Origin: Clostridiaceae bacterium UBA6085
GTDB lineage: Bacteria; Bacillota; Clostridia; Clostridiales; Clostridiaceae
Length of the DNA: 60,759 nt
Assembly (NCBI GenBank): GCA_002428605.1
Contig: DIXH01000010.1
Coordinates: 1-60,759 of the forward strand
Direction: 5' to 3'
Of this stretch, positions 15,806-25,053 are shown piece after piece; the first letter of the stretch is position 1; each line of letters begins with the position of its first letter. Made by a program: the position numbers and the translations under genes. The notes under the pieces were generated by a model, which was not told the origin of the DNA, searched no databases, and saw only the letters and a list, made by a program, of their open reading frames with translations.

Positions 15806-16468
15806 ATGAAAAAGATACCTGAGATCATGGGCACCTTCAGGAGCCACATAATAGAGGTCCCTGAAGTAATCAGGAAATGCAGCGGGTTAAAGATTTTCGG
15901 AAAGAGGGTCAAGAGCTTCATTTTCACGACAGATGTGGCGATAATAAAGAATACGGATGCTGATGCGGTGATGAGCGTATATCCCTTCACACCGCAGCCC
16001 GTAATAACCCAGAGCCTTGTGAGCGCATCGGATGTACCGGTCTTCTGTGGAGTTGGCGGTGGAACGACTACCGGGAGAAGGGTGGTAAACCTTGCGCTTG
16101 ATGCGGAATTCAAGGGTGCGATGGGAGTGGTGCTTAACAGTCCGACAACAAATGAGACGATCAGGGCTGTCAGGGAGGTCATAGACATTCCCATAGTCAT
16201 CACAATCATCTCTGACAAGGATGATTTTGAGGGCAGGCTTGAAGCGGGAGCTACAATATTCAACGTGTCCGGAGCGAGGGATACAGCAAGGATAGTAAGG
16301 GTAATTCGGGACAGGTATCCTGACCTGCCGATAATTGCAACAGGCGGACCTACTGATGAGAGCATACTGGAGACGATTGAAGCGGGAGCGAATGCAATAA
16401 CATGGACTCCGCCTTCAGGAACAGAGATAATGAGGAGTCTAATGGAAAAGTACAGGGGGGATTATTAG
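15806..16468 (+). CDS. Conserved TIM-barrel-like protein, function unknown
   Basis: The 220-residue product shows alternating beta/alpha segments ending in glycine-rich phosphate-binding-like loops: VFCGVGGGTTTGRR, AGATIFNVSG, ATGGPTDESI and a final GANAITWTPPSG. This layout resembles phosphate-binding TIM barrels such as NanE or ThiG, and such proteins are often labelled only 'hydrolase'. No catalytic set is clear enough to name a reaction. AGGAGG lies eight bases before the ATG. Its stop overlaps by one base the GTG of a small cysteine-rich gene, implying translational coupling. Confidence 0.7.
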   Translation: MKKIPEIMGTFRSHIIEVPEVIRKCSGLKIFGKRVKSFIFTTDVAIIKNTDADAVMSVYPFTPQPVITQSLVSASDVPVFCGVGGGTTTGRRVVNLALDAEFKGAMGVVLNSPTTNETIRAVREVIDIPIVITIISDKDDFEGRLEAGATIFNVSGARDTARIVRVIRDRYPDLPIIATGGPTDESILETIEAGANAITWTPPSGTEIMRSLMEKYRGDY

Positions 16469-16692
16469 TGGCCGTACTTGGAGAAAATTGCAAGCATTGT
16501 CCTGAATTCAAGGTGAACTGCGACGGGAACGACACTGGCTGCATCTGCTACAGATGCCCGAGAAACCTGGGTCAGTGCATAATAGTCAAGTACTGCAGGG
16601 AGACTGAATCTGTGCTCGAGCTGGCTGACAGACTGGATGCCGGTACAGAGCTCATGATAGAAAGGTATTATAGAGACAAGAATATGGAATGA
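16468..16692 (+). CDS. Small cysteine-rich protein coupled to the TIM-barrel gene
   Basis: GTG 16468 overlaps the preceding stop by one base and is preceded by a GGGGGG ribosome site. The 74-residue product has eight cysteines at 8, 11, 18, 25, 27, 30, 37 and 43, arranged as CxxC, CxC and CxxC groups, suggesting two zinc or iron-sulfur sites. The rest is a charged helix (about residues 46-70). I do not recognise the family. It is probably a partner of the upstream barrel protein. Confidence 0.65.
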   Translation: MAVLGENCKHCPEFKVNCDGNDTGCICYRCPRNLGQCIIVKYCRETESVLELADRLDAGTELMIERYYRDKNME

Positions 16693-16703
16693 GGAGTTGC
16701 AAA

Positions 16704-18212
16704 ATGGAGAACATCAGAGAAGCCTTCGGAAAGTTCCTCGACTACCAGCTGAGACTTTCCAACCTTTATCATGCCATGAACCTTCTGCACTGGGACATGT
16801 CGACGATCATGCCGCCAAAGGACGCCGAAAGGCGGTCAGAGGTCGTTGGGTTCATGTCACAGGAAGCCTTCAGGATAGAGACCGACAAGGCTTTCATCGA
16901 ACTAACGGACAGCCTTTTCGAGGTCAGGGATGAGCTTTCCGACCAGGAAAAGGCCATGGTAGAAAAGCAGAAGAAGGAGCAGGACTTCAAGAAGAAGATT
17001 CCGGAGGCAGAATACCTGGAGTACAGCATACTTGTCTCAAGAGGTGAAAAGATCTGGGAGGATGCGAGGAATGCTGATGATTATGAGGCATTCAGGCCTA
17101 CTCTTGAGAAGATCGTGCAGTTCAACAGGAAGATTGCCGACTATATTGGCTGGGAAGAGACAAGATACGATGCGCTTCTCGACATGTATGAGCCCGGAAT
17201 GAAGGTCAGCGATATCGACAAGGTATTCAGCGAAGTGAGGGACGGACTCGTCTCGATACTCGAAAGGATAAGGGCAAAGGGTGAAGTAATTGATGACAGC
17301 TTCCTCCATGACAAGTTTGACAAGAGTCTTCAGGAGGAATACAACAGAGACCTGGCGCAGAGGCTTGGATTTGATTTCGAGGCAGGTGTCATGGCGGTCA
17401 GTGCACATCCTTTCACGACCAATTTCGGGAACAAGGATGTGAGGATCACCACAAGATACGACGAGAATGACCTGATGATGAGCGTATACTCGACGATCCA
17501 TGAAGCGGGACATGCTATTTATGAGCAGAACATCCCCGACGAGCTGGCGAAGACCAATATCGGTGGCGGAGTTTCCATGGGGATCCATGAGTCTCAATCC
17601 AGGTTTTACGAAAATATTGTCGGGAGGAGCAGAGGCTTCATAGGCTCAGAGCTTCCAAAGCTTGCTGAAAGGTTCCCGAACCTTACGAAGGTATCACCTG
17701 ATGATTTCCATATGGCAGTAAACAAGGTCATGCCTTCTCTTATAAGGATAGAGGCAGACGAGCTTACATACAGCCTACATATCATAATCAGGTATGAGAT
17801 CGAAAAGGCCTTCATAAACGGCGAAGTTGACTTCAATGAGCTTCCAAAGCTCTGGTCTGACAAATACAGGGAGTATCTGGGGGTAGAACCGTCAAACTAC
17901 AGGGAAGGCGTACTTCAGGATGTCCATTGGGCAGGAGGAATGATAGGGTATTTCCCTAGCTATGCGCTTGGGAACCTGTATGGAGCCCAGATGCTTTACA
18001 AGGGAATAATGAGGGACCTTCCTGACTATGATGAGATAGTCGCATCAGGTGACCTGAGAAGGATAACAAGTTGGCTTAAGGATAACATCCACATACATGG
18101 AGGTACTTACAAGCCTTCTGTGCTGATCGAGAAGGCCACAGGAGAAGCCCTGAGCGCAAGCTACTTCCTGAGATACATAGAGGAGAAGTATTCAGGGCTC
18201 TATGGAATATAG
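16704..18212 (+). CDS. Metallocarboxypeptidase, M32 family (thermostable carboxypeptidase 1)
   Basis: A 502-residue cytosolic zinc carboxypeptidase. The HEAGH zinc motif is near residue 268, followed by the family's GVSMGIHESQSRFYEN region and the C-terminal RGVLQDVHW-type motif (here REGVLQDVHWAGG). These enzymes trim C-terminal residues from peptides with broad specificity. The start ATG 16704 is placed by GAGGAG eight bases upstream; an ATG at 16689 overlaps the previous stop but precedes the ribosome site. Length is typical. Confidence 0.95.
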   Translation: MENIREAFGKFLDYQLRLSNLYHAMNLLHWDMSTIMPPKDAERRSEVVGFMSQEAFRIETDKAFIELTDSLFEVRDELSDQEKAMVEKQKKEQDFKKKIPEAEYLEYSILVSRGEKIWEDARNADDYEAFRPTLEKIVQFNRKIADYIGWEETRYDALLDMYEPGMKVSDIDKVFSEVRDGLVSILERIRAKGEVIDDSFLHDKFDKSLQEEYNRDLAQRLGFDFEAGVMAVSAHPFTTNFGNKDVRITTRYDENDLMMSVYSTIHEAGHAIYEQNIPDELAKTNIGGGVSMGIHESQSRFYENIVGRSRGFIGSELPKLAERFPNLTKVSPDDFHMAVNKVMPSLIRIEADELTYSLHIIIRYEIEKAFINGEVDFNELPKLWSDKYREYLGVEPSNYREGVLQDVHWAGGMIGYFPSYALGNLYGAQMLYKGIMRDLPDYDEIVASGDLRRITSWLKDNIHIHGGTYKPSVLIEKATGEALSASYFLRYIEEKYSGLYGI

Positions 18213-18239
18213 AGCTGGATCCGTACCGAGGTGAGTGAA

Positions 18240-19127
18240 GTGGTCATAAGGAATGTTAAGGGAGACACCTACTTAATAGAGACAAGCTTTCAGACGATCC
18301 CGTTCTTCAGGATTGAAGGTGGGAAGATCATAATGATCGACTGCGGCCTGATTGAGGAGAGGGAAGGGATACTGAAACTTCTTTCAATGGAAGGGCTAAA
18401 ACCGGCTGCAGTACTGGCCACTCACGCGCATGTGGACCATATCGGGAATGCCGCTTATTTCCAGAAGGAGTTCGGTGCGAAGATAATCATGAATGAGGTC
18501 GAGGCAGCAATTGCTGATTCCATAAGGGGTCTGAAGACCACGTACTCGACACTGTCAGTAACTGATATCATGAAGAATTTTGGAAATATGGTCGTTGAAG
18601 CGGATGAAAAGATAGGGATGCATGAAGACCATGTTGAAGTGCTGGGTGCAGACTTCAGGATAATTGCTGCACCGGGTCATTCTCCTGGACAGATTGCTTT
18701 GTTGACTCCAGACAACGTGGCGTGTATCGGGGATACCCTTGCAAGCTTCGATGTCCTTGGCAGCTCGAGGATGATGTATTCATATGCAATATCTAAGGAC
18801 CTGGAGAGCAAAAGGTCATTAATGGACCTGGACGCTGACAAGTTCGTTCTTTCACATAAGGGTGCATTTGATGAGATAAGGAGCATAATACCGGCTAACA
18901 TAAAGTATTTCGAGGATTCAGCAGATGAGGTCCTTAGCCTCATCGACACTCCTGTTGGATTTGAAGAGCTGCTTGACAGGGTCATAAGGCATAAAGGTAC
19001 AAAGGTAGCATCACTCTATAAATACAACAGGATGGAAAGGATGACAAGGCCGCTACTGGAGTATCTCATCGACACTGGCAGGCTAAGATGCACGATAATT
19101 GATTCAAGACTGTACTACGTAAAGTGA
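18240..19127 (+). CDS. Metallo-beta-lactamase-fold hydrolase
   Basis: A 295-residue protein with the two-metal motif THAHVDHIGN (61-70; His62, His64, Asp66, His67), a third histidine in APGHSPGQ, and the later metal-bridging Asp in ACIGDTLAS. The C-terminal 80 residues look like a small winged-helix domain, as in LACTB2/glyoxalase-II-like proteins. The substrate cannot be told. GAGGTGA supports GTG 18240; a GTG at 18231 would overlap that site. It sits 27 bp after the M32 gene and may be co-transcribed. Confidence 0.88.
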   Translation: MVIRNVKGDTYLIETSFQTIPFFRIEGGKIIMIDCGLIEEREGILKLLSMEGLKPAAVLATHAHVDHIGNAAYFQKEFGAKIIMNEVEAAIADSIRGLKTTYSTLSVTDIMKNFGNMVVEADEKIGMHEDHVEVLGADFRIIAAPGHSPGQIALLTPDNVACIGDTLASFDVLGSSRMMYSYAISKDLESKRSLMDLDADKFVLSHKGAFDEIRSIIPANIKYFEDSADEVLSLIDTPVGFEELLDRVIRHKGTKVASLYKYNRMERMTRPLLEYLIDTGRLRCTIIDSRLYYVK

Positions 19128-19130
19128 AGA

Positions 19131-19161
19131 GATCCCTGAAGCCTATGGTGCTTCAGGGATC
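19131..19161. terminator. Bidirectional terminator between MBL hydrolase and mtnN
   Basis: A 12-bp perfect stem GATCCCTGAAGC (19131-19142) with GCTTCAGGGATC (19150-19161) lies between convergent stops. Confidence 0.82.
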
Positions 19162-19168
19162 TTCCATC

Positions 19169-19876
19169 TTAGTTTGCCTTGAGTGCTGCTGCCATCTTCA
19201 GTATTATGTTCGCTGAGTTGCGTACTGCATGTGGCTTGAACTTCTCATAATCCATTCCAGCTCCCGTATTGGCATTGTCTGAAATCGACCTGACGACAGT
19301 GAAGGGAATATTGTTTAGACTGCAGGCCTGTGCCACAGCGGCGCCTTCCATCTCGCAGGCGGCTGCTCCAAAGGTTCGCTCAAGCTCCCTGATTTTCTCA
19401 CTATCGCTCATGAACTGGTCTCCGGTGACTATGATGCCCTTATGTGTCTTATGGTCTCCGCAGCATGCCGCAGAATCAAACGCAAGGGCTGAAAGGTGTT
19501 CGTCGCACTTGAACTCAGAAGCTTCAAGCCTTGGGATGACGCCTTTTGCGTAGCCTAAAGGCGTTACATCGAAATCGTGCTGGATGAGCGAGGTTGCTAT
19601 TACCACATCAAGCGGGGCTATGTCCTTTCCGATTCCTCCTGCAACACCTACATTGATTACATGCGAGACCTTGAAGTCATCGATAAGTATCTGGGTACAG
19701 ATGGCTGCGTTGACCTTTCCTATCCCGCTGACGACGAGCACGCTCTCAAGTCCGTTCAGATATCCGTGTAGGAATTCCATACCTGCCTTCGGGACTGTCC
19801 GGCTCATATCAAAACCATCCATAAGAGGCTCAAGCTCCTCTTCCATGGCGCATATTATTCCAAGTATCCTGTCCAT
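19169..19876 (-). CDS. mtnN: 5'-methylthioadenosine/S-adenosylhomocysteine nucleosidase
   Basis: Cleaves adenine from MTA and SAH, recycling methionine and SAM by-products and feeding the LuxS route. The 235-residue product opens MDRILGIICAMEEELEPLM, has GIGKVNAAICTQILI and GVAGGI in the substrate pocket, and CEMEGAAVAQ followed by RSISDNA near the C terminus with the catalytic Asp. GAGGTATTTTA precedes the ATG at 19876; an upstream in-frame ATG at 19894 is too early. Monocistronic on the minus strand. Confidence 0.96.
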   Translation of the reverse strand: MDRILGIICAMEEELEPLMDGFDMSRTVPKAGMEFLHGYLNGLESVLVVSGIGKVNAAICTQILIDDFKVSHVINVGVAGGIGKDIAPLDVVIATSLIQHDFDVTPLGYAKGVIPRLEASEFKCDEHLSALAFDSAACCGDHKTHKGIIVTGDQFMSDSEKIRELERTFGAAACEMEGAAVAQACSLNNIPFTVVRSISDNANTGAGMDYEKFKPHAVRNSANIILKMAAALKAN

Positions 19877-20005
19877 TAAAATACCTCCCTGCATTCCTTA
19901 TATACTGATGATACTAGAAATATCGGCCGTATTGAAGGAAAATAATCCTGCACATCTTAATAATGGTATCCTTTTGTAGTATCATAACGAATATGACAGG
20001 AGGAG

Positions 20006-20749
20006 ATGCGTTTGAAACAGGAGCTGCAAAGGACAAGGATGCTGATAGGCGATGAGGGGCTGGACAAGCTTATGGACGCGAAGGTTTGCCTGCTCGGGCT
20101 CGGAGGAGTCGGAGGAGCGGCATTCGAAGCGCTCGTAAGAGGTGGAGTGGGTACCGTAGTTGCCATCGACAATGATATAGTCACGATTTCAAACCTTAAC
20201 AGGCAGACGATAGCGACCTACAGCACCATAGGAAAGCCGAAGGTAATTGCGGCGTTCGAGAGGGCGGGGGATATGAACAGGTACTGCAGGGTCATTCCTG
20301 TAGAGGCTTTCCTGACACCTGAGAACATAGGCGAGCTCATACCTTCTGATTCGGACTATGTCATTGATGCCATAGATACTGTATCAGCAAAGCTTGCTGC
20401 CATTGAGTTCTGCAAAGAAAAGGGGATCAGGATAATCAGTGCAATGGGTACGGGAAACAAGCTTGACCCTTCAATGCTGAAGGTGATGGATATCAATGAC
20501 ACTTCCATGTGCCCGCTGGCTAAGGTCATGAGACGTGAACTTAAGAAGAGGGGAGTTGCCAGATTGAAGGTAGTAGCTTCACTCGAGAAGCCGCAAGAGC
20601 CAATGACCTTCGATGAAGACCTTGATGGACCGTCAAGCCTTCTGAAGTCAAAGAGGCGGACACCGGGAAGCACATCTTTCGTGCCTCCTGTAGCAGGTAT
20701 GATAATGGCATCAGTTGTAATACGTGAGATCCTTGGTATTTATGAATAA
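20006..20749 (+). CDS. tcdA: tRNA threonylcarbamoyladenosine dehydratase (TcdA/CsdL, ThiF fold)
   Basis: An E1-like ATP-using enzyme that cyclises t6A37 of ANN-decoding tRNAs to ct6A. The 247-residue protein shows the adenylate Rossmann loop LGLGGVGGAAFEAL (31-44), the DNDIVTISNLNRQ motif (55-67) and the CsdL-type C terminus with SRRTPGS-like sequence (KSKRRTPGSTSFVPPVAGM). Length and motifs match YgdL rather than MoeB/ThiF, and there is no MoaD/ThiS partner nearby. A strong AGGAGG is very close to ATG 20006, so TTG 20012 is an alternative start. Confidence 0.93.
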   Translation: MRLKQELQRTRMLIGDEGLDKLMDAKVCLLGLGGVGGAAFEALVRGGVGTVVAIDNDIVTISNLNRQTIATYSTIGKPKVIAAFERAGDMNRYCRVIPVEAFLTPENIGELIPSDSDYVIDAIDTVSAKLAAIEFCKEKGIRIISAMGTGNKLDPSMLKVMDINDTSMCPLAKVMRRELKKRGVARLKVVASLEKPQEPMTFDEDLDGPSSLLKSKRRTPGSTSFVPPVAGMIMASVVIREILGIYE

Positions 20750-20764
20750 TAAGGCCAATAAAAT

Positions 20765-20784
20765 AGCCGGGGTTTGACCCGGCT
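20765..20784 (-). terminator. Terminator for the DUF4250 gene (convergent with tcdA)
   Basis: AGCCGGG/CCCGGCT stem (20765-20771 with 20778-20784); on the minus strand ATTTTATT follows. Confidence 0.7.
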
Positions 20785-20794
20785 GCCTCATGGC

Positions 20795-20983
20795 TTAGCG
20801 AAACTGGTTTATCTCGCCATAATACTCGTATCCAAATTGTGAAAGACGCTCCAGCAATTCCTTCTTGTCCAGACTGAAGTGCGAACACAGGTCATTCAGT
20901 GATTTGAACTCATTCCTTAGTTTAGTGTTGATAAGGCTGCTAAGCATGAAGGGGTCCATGGTTTTGATGTTTTCAGGTGTCAT
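20795..20983 (-). CDS. DUF4250 domain protein
   Basis: A 62-residue protein with the DUF4250 pattern: MDPFMLSSLINTKLR, then SLNDLCSHFSLDKKEL and a final FGYEYYGEINQFR. The family is small, confined mostly to Firmicutes and of unknown function; the helix-turn-helix-like middle could bind nucleic acid. AAAGGAGG lies six bases before the ATG. It is flanked by its own terminator and an AT-rich promoter region. Confidence 0.9.
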   Translation of the reverse strand: MTPENIKTMDPFMLSSLINTKLRNEFKSLNDLCSHFSLDKKELLERLSQFGYEYYGEINQFR

Positions 20984-21229
20984 TTTGTTCCTCCTTTATT
21001 GTGGCAGTGAAATCACGGGCTCCATCTAAGAAAATTATAATGGATAATCTGTTTCAATTTATGAACAAAATGAAAATTTGAGAGTAAACGTTTGAAAAAT
21101 AACTAACACATAAAATTTTGACCATTTGATTATTGATTTCACAATAAATGGAAAATATTGAAAAATTTGATATAATTAAGCAATAGGATACCAGTAATGT
21201 TCTATAGGATAGGACAAAAGGAGAATTTT

Positions 21230-22255
21230 ATGAAGACTTTTGAAGGATACAACATAAGGGGACTTCATCTGAAAAACAGGGTTGTGATGCCCCCGATGTG
21301 CATGAATATGGCCATAGACGGAGTAGCTCAGGATTTCCACCTGATACACTATGGAAATGCGGCTCTTGGTGAAATAGGACTTGTGATAGTCGAGGCTACC
21401 GGGGTCAATCCTGAAGGCAGGATACTGGACAAGGACCTTGGGATATGGAACGAGGAGCAGGTGGCAGGTCACAGGATGATCACTGATGTTCTTCATAAAT
21501 ACGGCTCCAAGGCAGGTATTCAGCTGGGACATGCCGGCAGAAAATGCAGGATCGAAGGAATCAGTCCGGTAGCACCCTCAGCCATCGCATACAACGGGGA
21601 GTATGACCAGCCGAGGGAAATGACAAAATCTGACATAGAGGAAGTTGTCGAGGCATTCAGGTCTGCTGCAATAAGGGCAGTAGATGCAGGCTATGACCTC
21701 ATAGAGCTCCATGGAGCACACGGATACCTGATGCATGAATTCCTGAGCCCCCTTACAAACAGACGCAATGACGAATTCGGAGGAAGCCTTGAGAACAGGA
21801 CGAGACTCCTCAAAATGACTGCAAGGGCTGTCAGGGATGTCATACCTGAGAATATACCGCTGATACTAAGGGTATCCGCATCAGATTATTTCGAAGGCGG
21901 CATAGATATTGATGAGATGGTAAAGATAGTAGACATCCTCAAGGAGGACCTGGACATGGTCCACGTAAGCTCTGGAGGACTTGTTGAGGAGCAGAAGATC
22001 AGGGTATACCCTGGTTATCAGGTCAGGTTCTCAGAGGAGATCAGGAAAAGGTGCCAGATACCTACCATTGCAGTTGGTCTCCTTACCGACATCAAACAGG
22101 TCGAGGAAATACTGTCAAATGACAGGGCTGACCTTGTTGCACTTGGAAGGGTGCTTCTTAGAGATCCATTCATACTGATAAAGGAAAGCCATGGACTAAT
22201 AACCCCTCTCTTTGCATACAAGAGAGGCTTCAACGTGGAGTGGAGAAAGAAATGA
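21230..22255 (+). CDS. NADH:flavin oxidoreductase, Old Yellow Enzyme family (YqjM/NamA-like)
   Basis: A 341-residue FMN TIM barrel. The opening LHLKNRVVMPPMCMNMA is the classical OYE start, with Cys in the YqjM position. QLGHAGRK and the proton-donor region ELHGAHGYLMHEFLSPLTNRR are present, followed by GGSLENRTRLL and the C-terminal VALGRVLLRDP phosphate loop. The enzyme reduces activated C=C bonds with NAD(P)H; it lacks the C-terminal FAD/FeS domains of 2,4-dienoyl-CoA reductase. AGGAG sets ATG 21230, against an earlier ATG at 21197. Monocistronic, followed by a terminator. Confidence 0.94.
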   Translation: MKTFEGYNIRGLHLKNRVVMPPMCMNMAIDGVAQDFHLIHYGNAALGEIGLVIVEATGVNPEGRILDKDLGIWNEEQVAGHRMITDVLHKYGSKAGIQLGHAGRKCRIEGISPVAPSAIAYNGEYDQPREMTKSDIEEVVEAFRSAAIRAVDAGYDLIELHGAHGYLMHEFLSPLTNRRNDEFGGSLENRTRLLKMTARAVRDVIPENIPLILRVSASDYFEGGIDIDEMVKIVDILKEDLDMVHVSSGGLVEEQKIRVYPGYQVRFSEEIRKRCQIPTIAVGLLTDIKQVEEILSNDRADLVALGRVLLRDPFILIKESHGLITPLFAYKRGFNVEWRKK

Positions 22256-22274
22256 TGCCGTGAGGGCATAAGAT

Positions 22275-22322
22275 AAACCAGCAGGATGATGCACATAGCA
22301 TGCAGCATCTTGCTGGTTTTTT
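22275..22322. terminator. Terminator between OYE and aldo/keto reductase genes
   Basis: AAACCAGCA (22275-22283) pairs with TGCTGGTTT (22311-22319), with additional inner pairing, followed by T6. It serves the plus strand and possibly the convergent gene. Confidence 0.82.
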
Positions 22323-22326
22323 AGTT

Positions 22327-23301
22327 CTATCTTCTCGTTGACCCGCCAAATACATCGGACATTTCAACCAAATTCAGAGCCTCGTCAAGTGATATGACTT
22401 CATCTGCTGTCAGGATTATTTCTGAAGCCCCTGCATTTTCTATCAGACGTTCGAGCTTGCGTGTGCCTGGGATTGGCACAATCCACGGCTTCTTGCACAG
22501 CATCCAGGCAAGTGATATTTGTGCCGGAGTTGCGTCCTTCGATTCAGCTGTGTCATGCAGCAGTTTTAAAAGATCCCTGTTCCTGTCTATTCCTTCCGGT
22601 GAAAACTGGGGCATATTGCTCCTGTAATCTGTACCCGGTTCAAACTTTGAATCCATGTCATATTTTCCTGTCAAAAATCCGTTGGCCATGGGAGAAAAGG
22701 GTACGAATCCAATTCCAAGCTCTTCAAGCACTGGAAAGAGGGCTTCATAGTCTCGGGCCATCATAGAGTAGCGGTTTTCTACCGCGGTCAGAGGACAAGC
22801 CTTGTGGGCCCGCCGTATGACCTCCTCATTTGCCTCTGATATTCCCCAATGAAGTACCTTTCCTTCATTCATAAGGTCCTGTATTACGCCTGCAACTTCC
22901 TCGACAGGAACCTTCGGATCAACCCGGTGCTGATAGTAAAGGTCTATTCGGTCCGTCTGGAGCCTCATGAGAGATCCTTCAACTGCTTTTCTTATGACCT
23001 CGGGCCTGGCATCAGGTATTGGTGCTCCATGAGTGTCATGTTCAAGATGTACACCAAATTTTGTGGCAATGACCACTTTGTCTCGGAAGGGCTTAAGTGC
23101 TTCTCCAACCAGTTCCTCATTTTCAAATGGACCATAGACCTCCGCTGTGTCGAAGAACGTATATCCTATCTCAACGGATCTTGCCAGCATCTCCACTGCT
23201 TCCTTCCTGTCTGAAGGAGCCCCGTATGCGTGGCTGAATCCCATGCAGCCAAGACCCAGTGCGGATACTTCCAGGTTTCTGCCCAGAATGCGTCTCTTCA
23301 T
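22327..23301 (-). CDS. Aldo/keto reductase
   Basis: A 324-residue AKR of the Tas/YajO-like group. The tetrad is visible: Asp in FFDTAEVYG with Tyr, Lys in VIATKFG, and His in LYYQHRVDP. The NADP-binding C-terminal segment IPIPGTRKLERLIENAGA is complete. Reduces aldehydes or ketones to alcohols with NADPH; the natural substrate is not evident. AAAGGAG lies nine bases before the ATG at 23301. It faces the OYE gene convergently. Confidence 0.94.
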   Translation of the reverse strand: MKRRILGRNLEVSALGLGCMGFSHAYGAPSDRKEAVEMLARSVEIGYTFFDTAEVYGPFENEELVGEALKPFRDKVVIATKFGVHLEHDTHGAPIPDARPEVIRKAVEGSLMRLQTDRIDLYYQHRVDPKVPVEEVAGVIQDLMNEGKVLHWGISEANEEVIRRAHKACPLTAVENRYSMMARDYEALFPVLEELGIGFVPFSPMANGFLTGKYDMDSKFEPGTDYRSNMPQFSPEGIDRNRDLLKLLHDTAESKDATPAQISLAWMLCKKPWIVPIPGTRKLERLIENAGASEIILTADEVISLDEALNLVEMSDVFGGSTRR

Positions 23302-23368
23302 GGTAAATCTCCTTTACAAGGCAAAGTAACTAAGCGATGGCAATAATGACATGGAATAAGGCAAGGTC

Positions 23369-25036
23369 CTATTCGGGTTTATACAGGGAGGTAGTAAAGC
23401 GCCCCCTAAGGATTGAAAGCTCTGTAAGGAAGCCCTTAAGGATCCTGTGAGTCGAGGCCAGGCTTGATGAGGCACTGTCGGCTTCATCGAAATGGCCTGA
23501 CTCGTATAGCTTTTCAAGGAGCCTGAGGATCTCTTCCTGGCTCCGTTTTGTCGTCAGATTACGGCCTCGTGAGACAATATGCGAAGCGAGAATTTCTGCT
23601 GCCTCAGAAGGATATCGCTCACTCAGCTTGTCGTAGTGGTCAGGGATGAAATCCGGGAATTCCCTTACAAACCTTAAGAGCCCGTACAGGTCGCCTTCCT
23701 CGAGAAGGATCCTTTTGTATATTCCTTTGGTGTTTTTTCTTACATCCGTATCTTCAGAAAGCCTTTTGTATACAAGGGGCCAGTCCTCTGGGCTCAGGGC
23801 CCTTTTCAGCTGGGAATATCCATTGAACTCGCCGAGTGCTATTAGCCTGATGGAGAGCTCAATGAACCTATCCTTGTTCTGAAGCTGCTTGTTGACATTA
23901 GAGGCAAGGTACAGCCATCGTATAAGCTCCGTCCAGTTACCTCTGGCCTTATGAACCCCTTCTTCAGCAAGCCTTAGTGCTTCAGGAAGTTGTCCTTTTG
24001 AAACCAGTGAAGAAACCTCCATGTACCTGAAATCAGGCACATCAGGATTCTCTTTTTTAAGTTCTTCAGCCTCGTCGACTCTGCCGATCATCATAAGAAG
24101 CTCATACTCCAGGTAAAGGAAGCCATGGCCTACAGAGGGGTTGTTGTCCTTTTTTTCCGAGCAGATGACAAGAGACCTGTAATAGCTGTCAAAGTCCCTT
24201 TCTGTAGCTATGAATTTCTTCATTATCCTGAGAAGAACAAGAAGCTCCTGTGCATTTTCGTTGTCTTCGCATATTCTCCTGAGATGCCTGAATATAAGGT
24301 CTCCTTCGGGTGCTGCGTATTTCTTTTCGGAAAGGGGAAGAAGAGCCTCCTGGCATATTTTCTTGTAGTTCTCGGACATCAGCAGATGGTCTATTCCCTT
24401 GGTATCCCTTATCGAAACATCATACATAGTCAAATAGGAAATTGCTGCAGACAGATAATCCCTTGAACCTATGTGTCTTCTGGCTCCTTCATGCATGTTC
24501 CTGAGCTCGGTCACAAGTATTTCAAAGCTGTCCTTTGACTTTTCCGCCATATACCCGAAGTAAGCCTTGAGAAGTGAAGCCTTTTGTGTCTCGAGAATCT
24601 TATCCTCTGAAGGGTCGTGGAAGGTTTTCCTAACTAGTACCGGTATATCCTTATAAATGCTCCTTAGGGACAGGATGAACTCCACCAGTGATTCCTTGTC
24701 GGCTTCGTCAAGGATGGACTTCAAGGCTGTCCTGTCGTCAAGGGCTGAAGCTCTCGGAGCCTTTGTTCCATTATTTTCCGCTTTAGACAGGATATCCTCT
24801 CCTGCTTCAAAGACTGCGACCAGGTGGGCGCAGACCAAATCAGACCCGCAGGTGCAGTAGGGCTTTGCGCTTCCTCCGAGTGGTATTGACTGAAGGTAAA
24901 GCTCACCATCCTTAACTGTCGCAGTAAGGATACCTTCTCTCACTGTAAGCCGTCCGACAGCCTTTTCGTCAAGGAATCTTCTTGCCTTCTTTATTGTTAT
25001 TTCTGGTATTTCACCGTAGGATTCCCTGATTTTCAT
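23369..25036 (-). CDS. SWIM zinc-finger protein with long helical repeat region
   Basis: The N-terminal SWIM motif is intact: CTC, eight residues later CAH (in YCTCGSDLVCAHLV, about residues 60-73 from ATG 25036). The remaining ~480 residues are helical and resemble TPR-like arrays (repeated AxxYLxxYD and ELxxxLRxLEKLYESG segments). SWIM fingers bind DNA or proteins; bacterial members are often encoded with SNF2 helicases, but none is here. ATG 25057 overlaps the upstream gene's stop and is an alternative start, adding seven residues. It is the last gene of a three-gene minus-strand group. Function unknown. Confidence 0.8.
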   Translation of the reverse strand: MKIRESYGEIPEITIKKARRFLDEKAVGRLTVREGILTATVKDGELYLQSIPLGGSAKPYCTCGSDLVCAHLVAVFEAGEDILSKAENNGTKAPRASALDDRTALKSILDEADKESLVEFILSLRSIYKDIPVLVRKTFHDPSEDKILETQKASLLKAYFGYMAEKSKDSFEILVTELRNMHEGARRHIGSRDYLSAAISYLTMYDVSIRDTKGIDHLLMSENYKKICQEALLPLSEKKYAAPEGDLIFRHLRRICEDNENAQELLVLLRIMKKFIATERDFDSYYRSLVICSEKKDNNPSVGHGFLYLEYELLMMIGRVDEAEELKKENPDVPDFRYMEVSSLVSKGQLPEALRLAEEGVHKARGNWTELIRWLYLASNVNKQLQNKDRFIELSIRLIALGEFNGYSQLKRALSPEDWPLVYKRLSEDTDVRKNTKGIYKRILLEEGDLYGLLRFVREFPDFIPDHYDKLSERYPSEAAEILASHIVSRGRNLTTKRSQEEILRLLEKLYESGHFDEADSASSSLASTHRILKGFLTELSILRGRFTTSLYKPE

Positions 25037-25053
25037 AGCGCACCCCGAAAGTT

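Noticed and set aside
24125..24466. 113-residue plus-strand ORF inside the SWIM gene
   Set aside because: It is antisense to a gene with a clear domain, and I see no ribosome site or recognisable motif in it.
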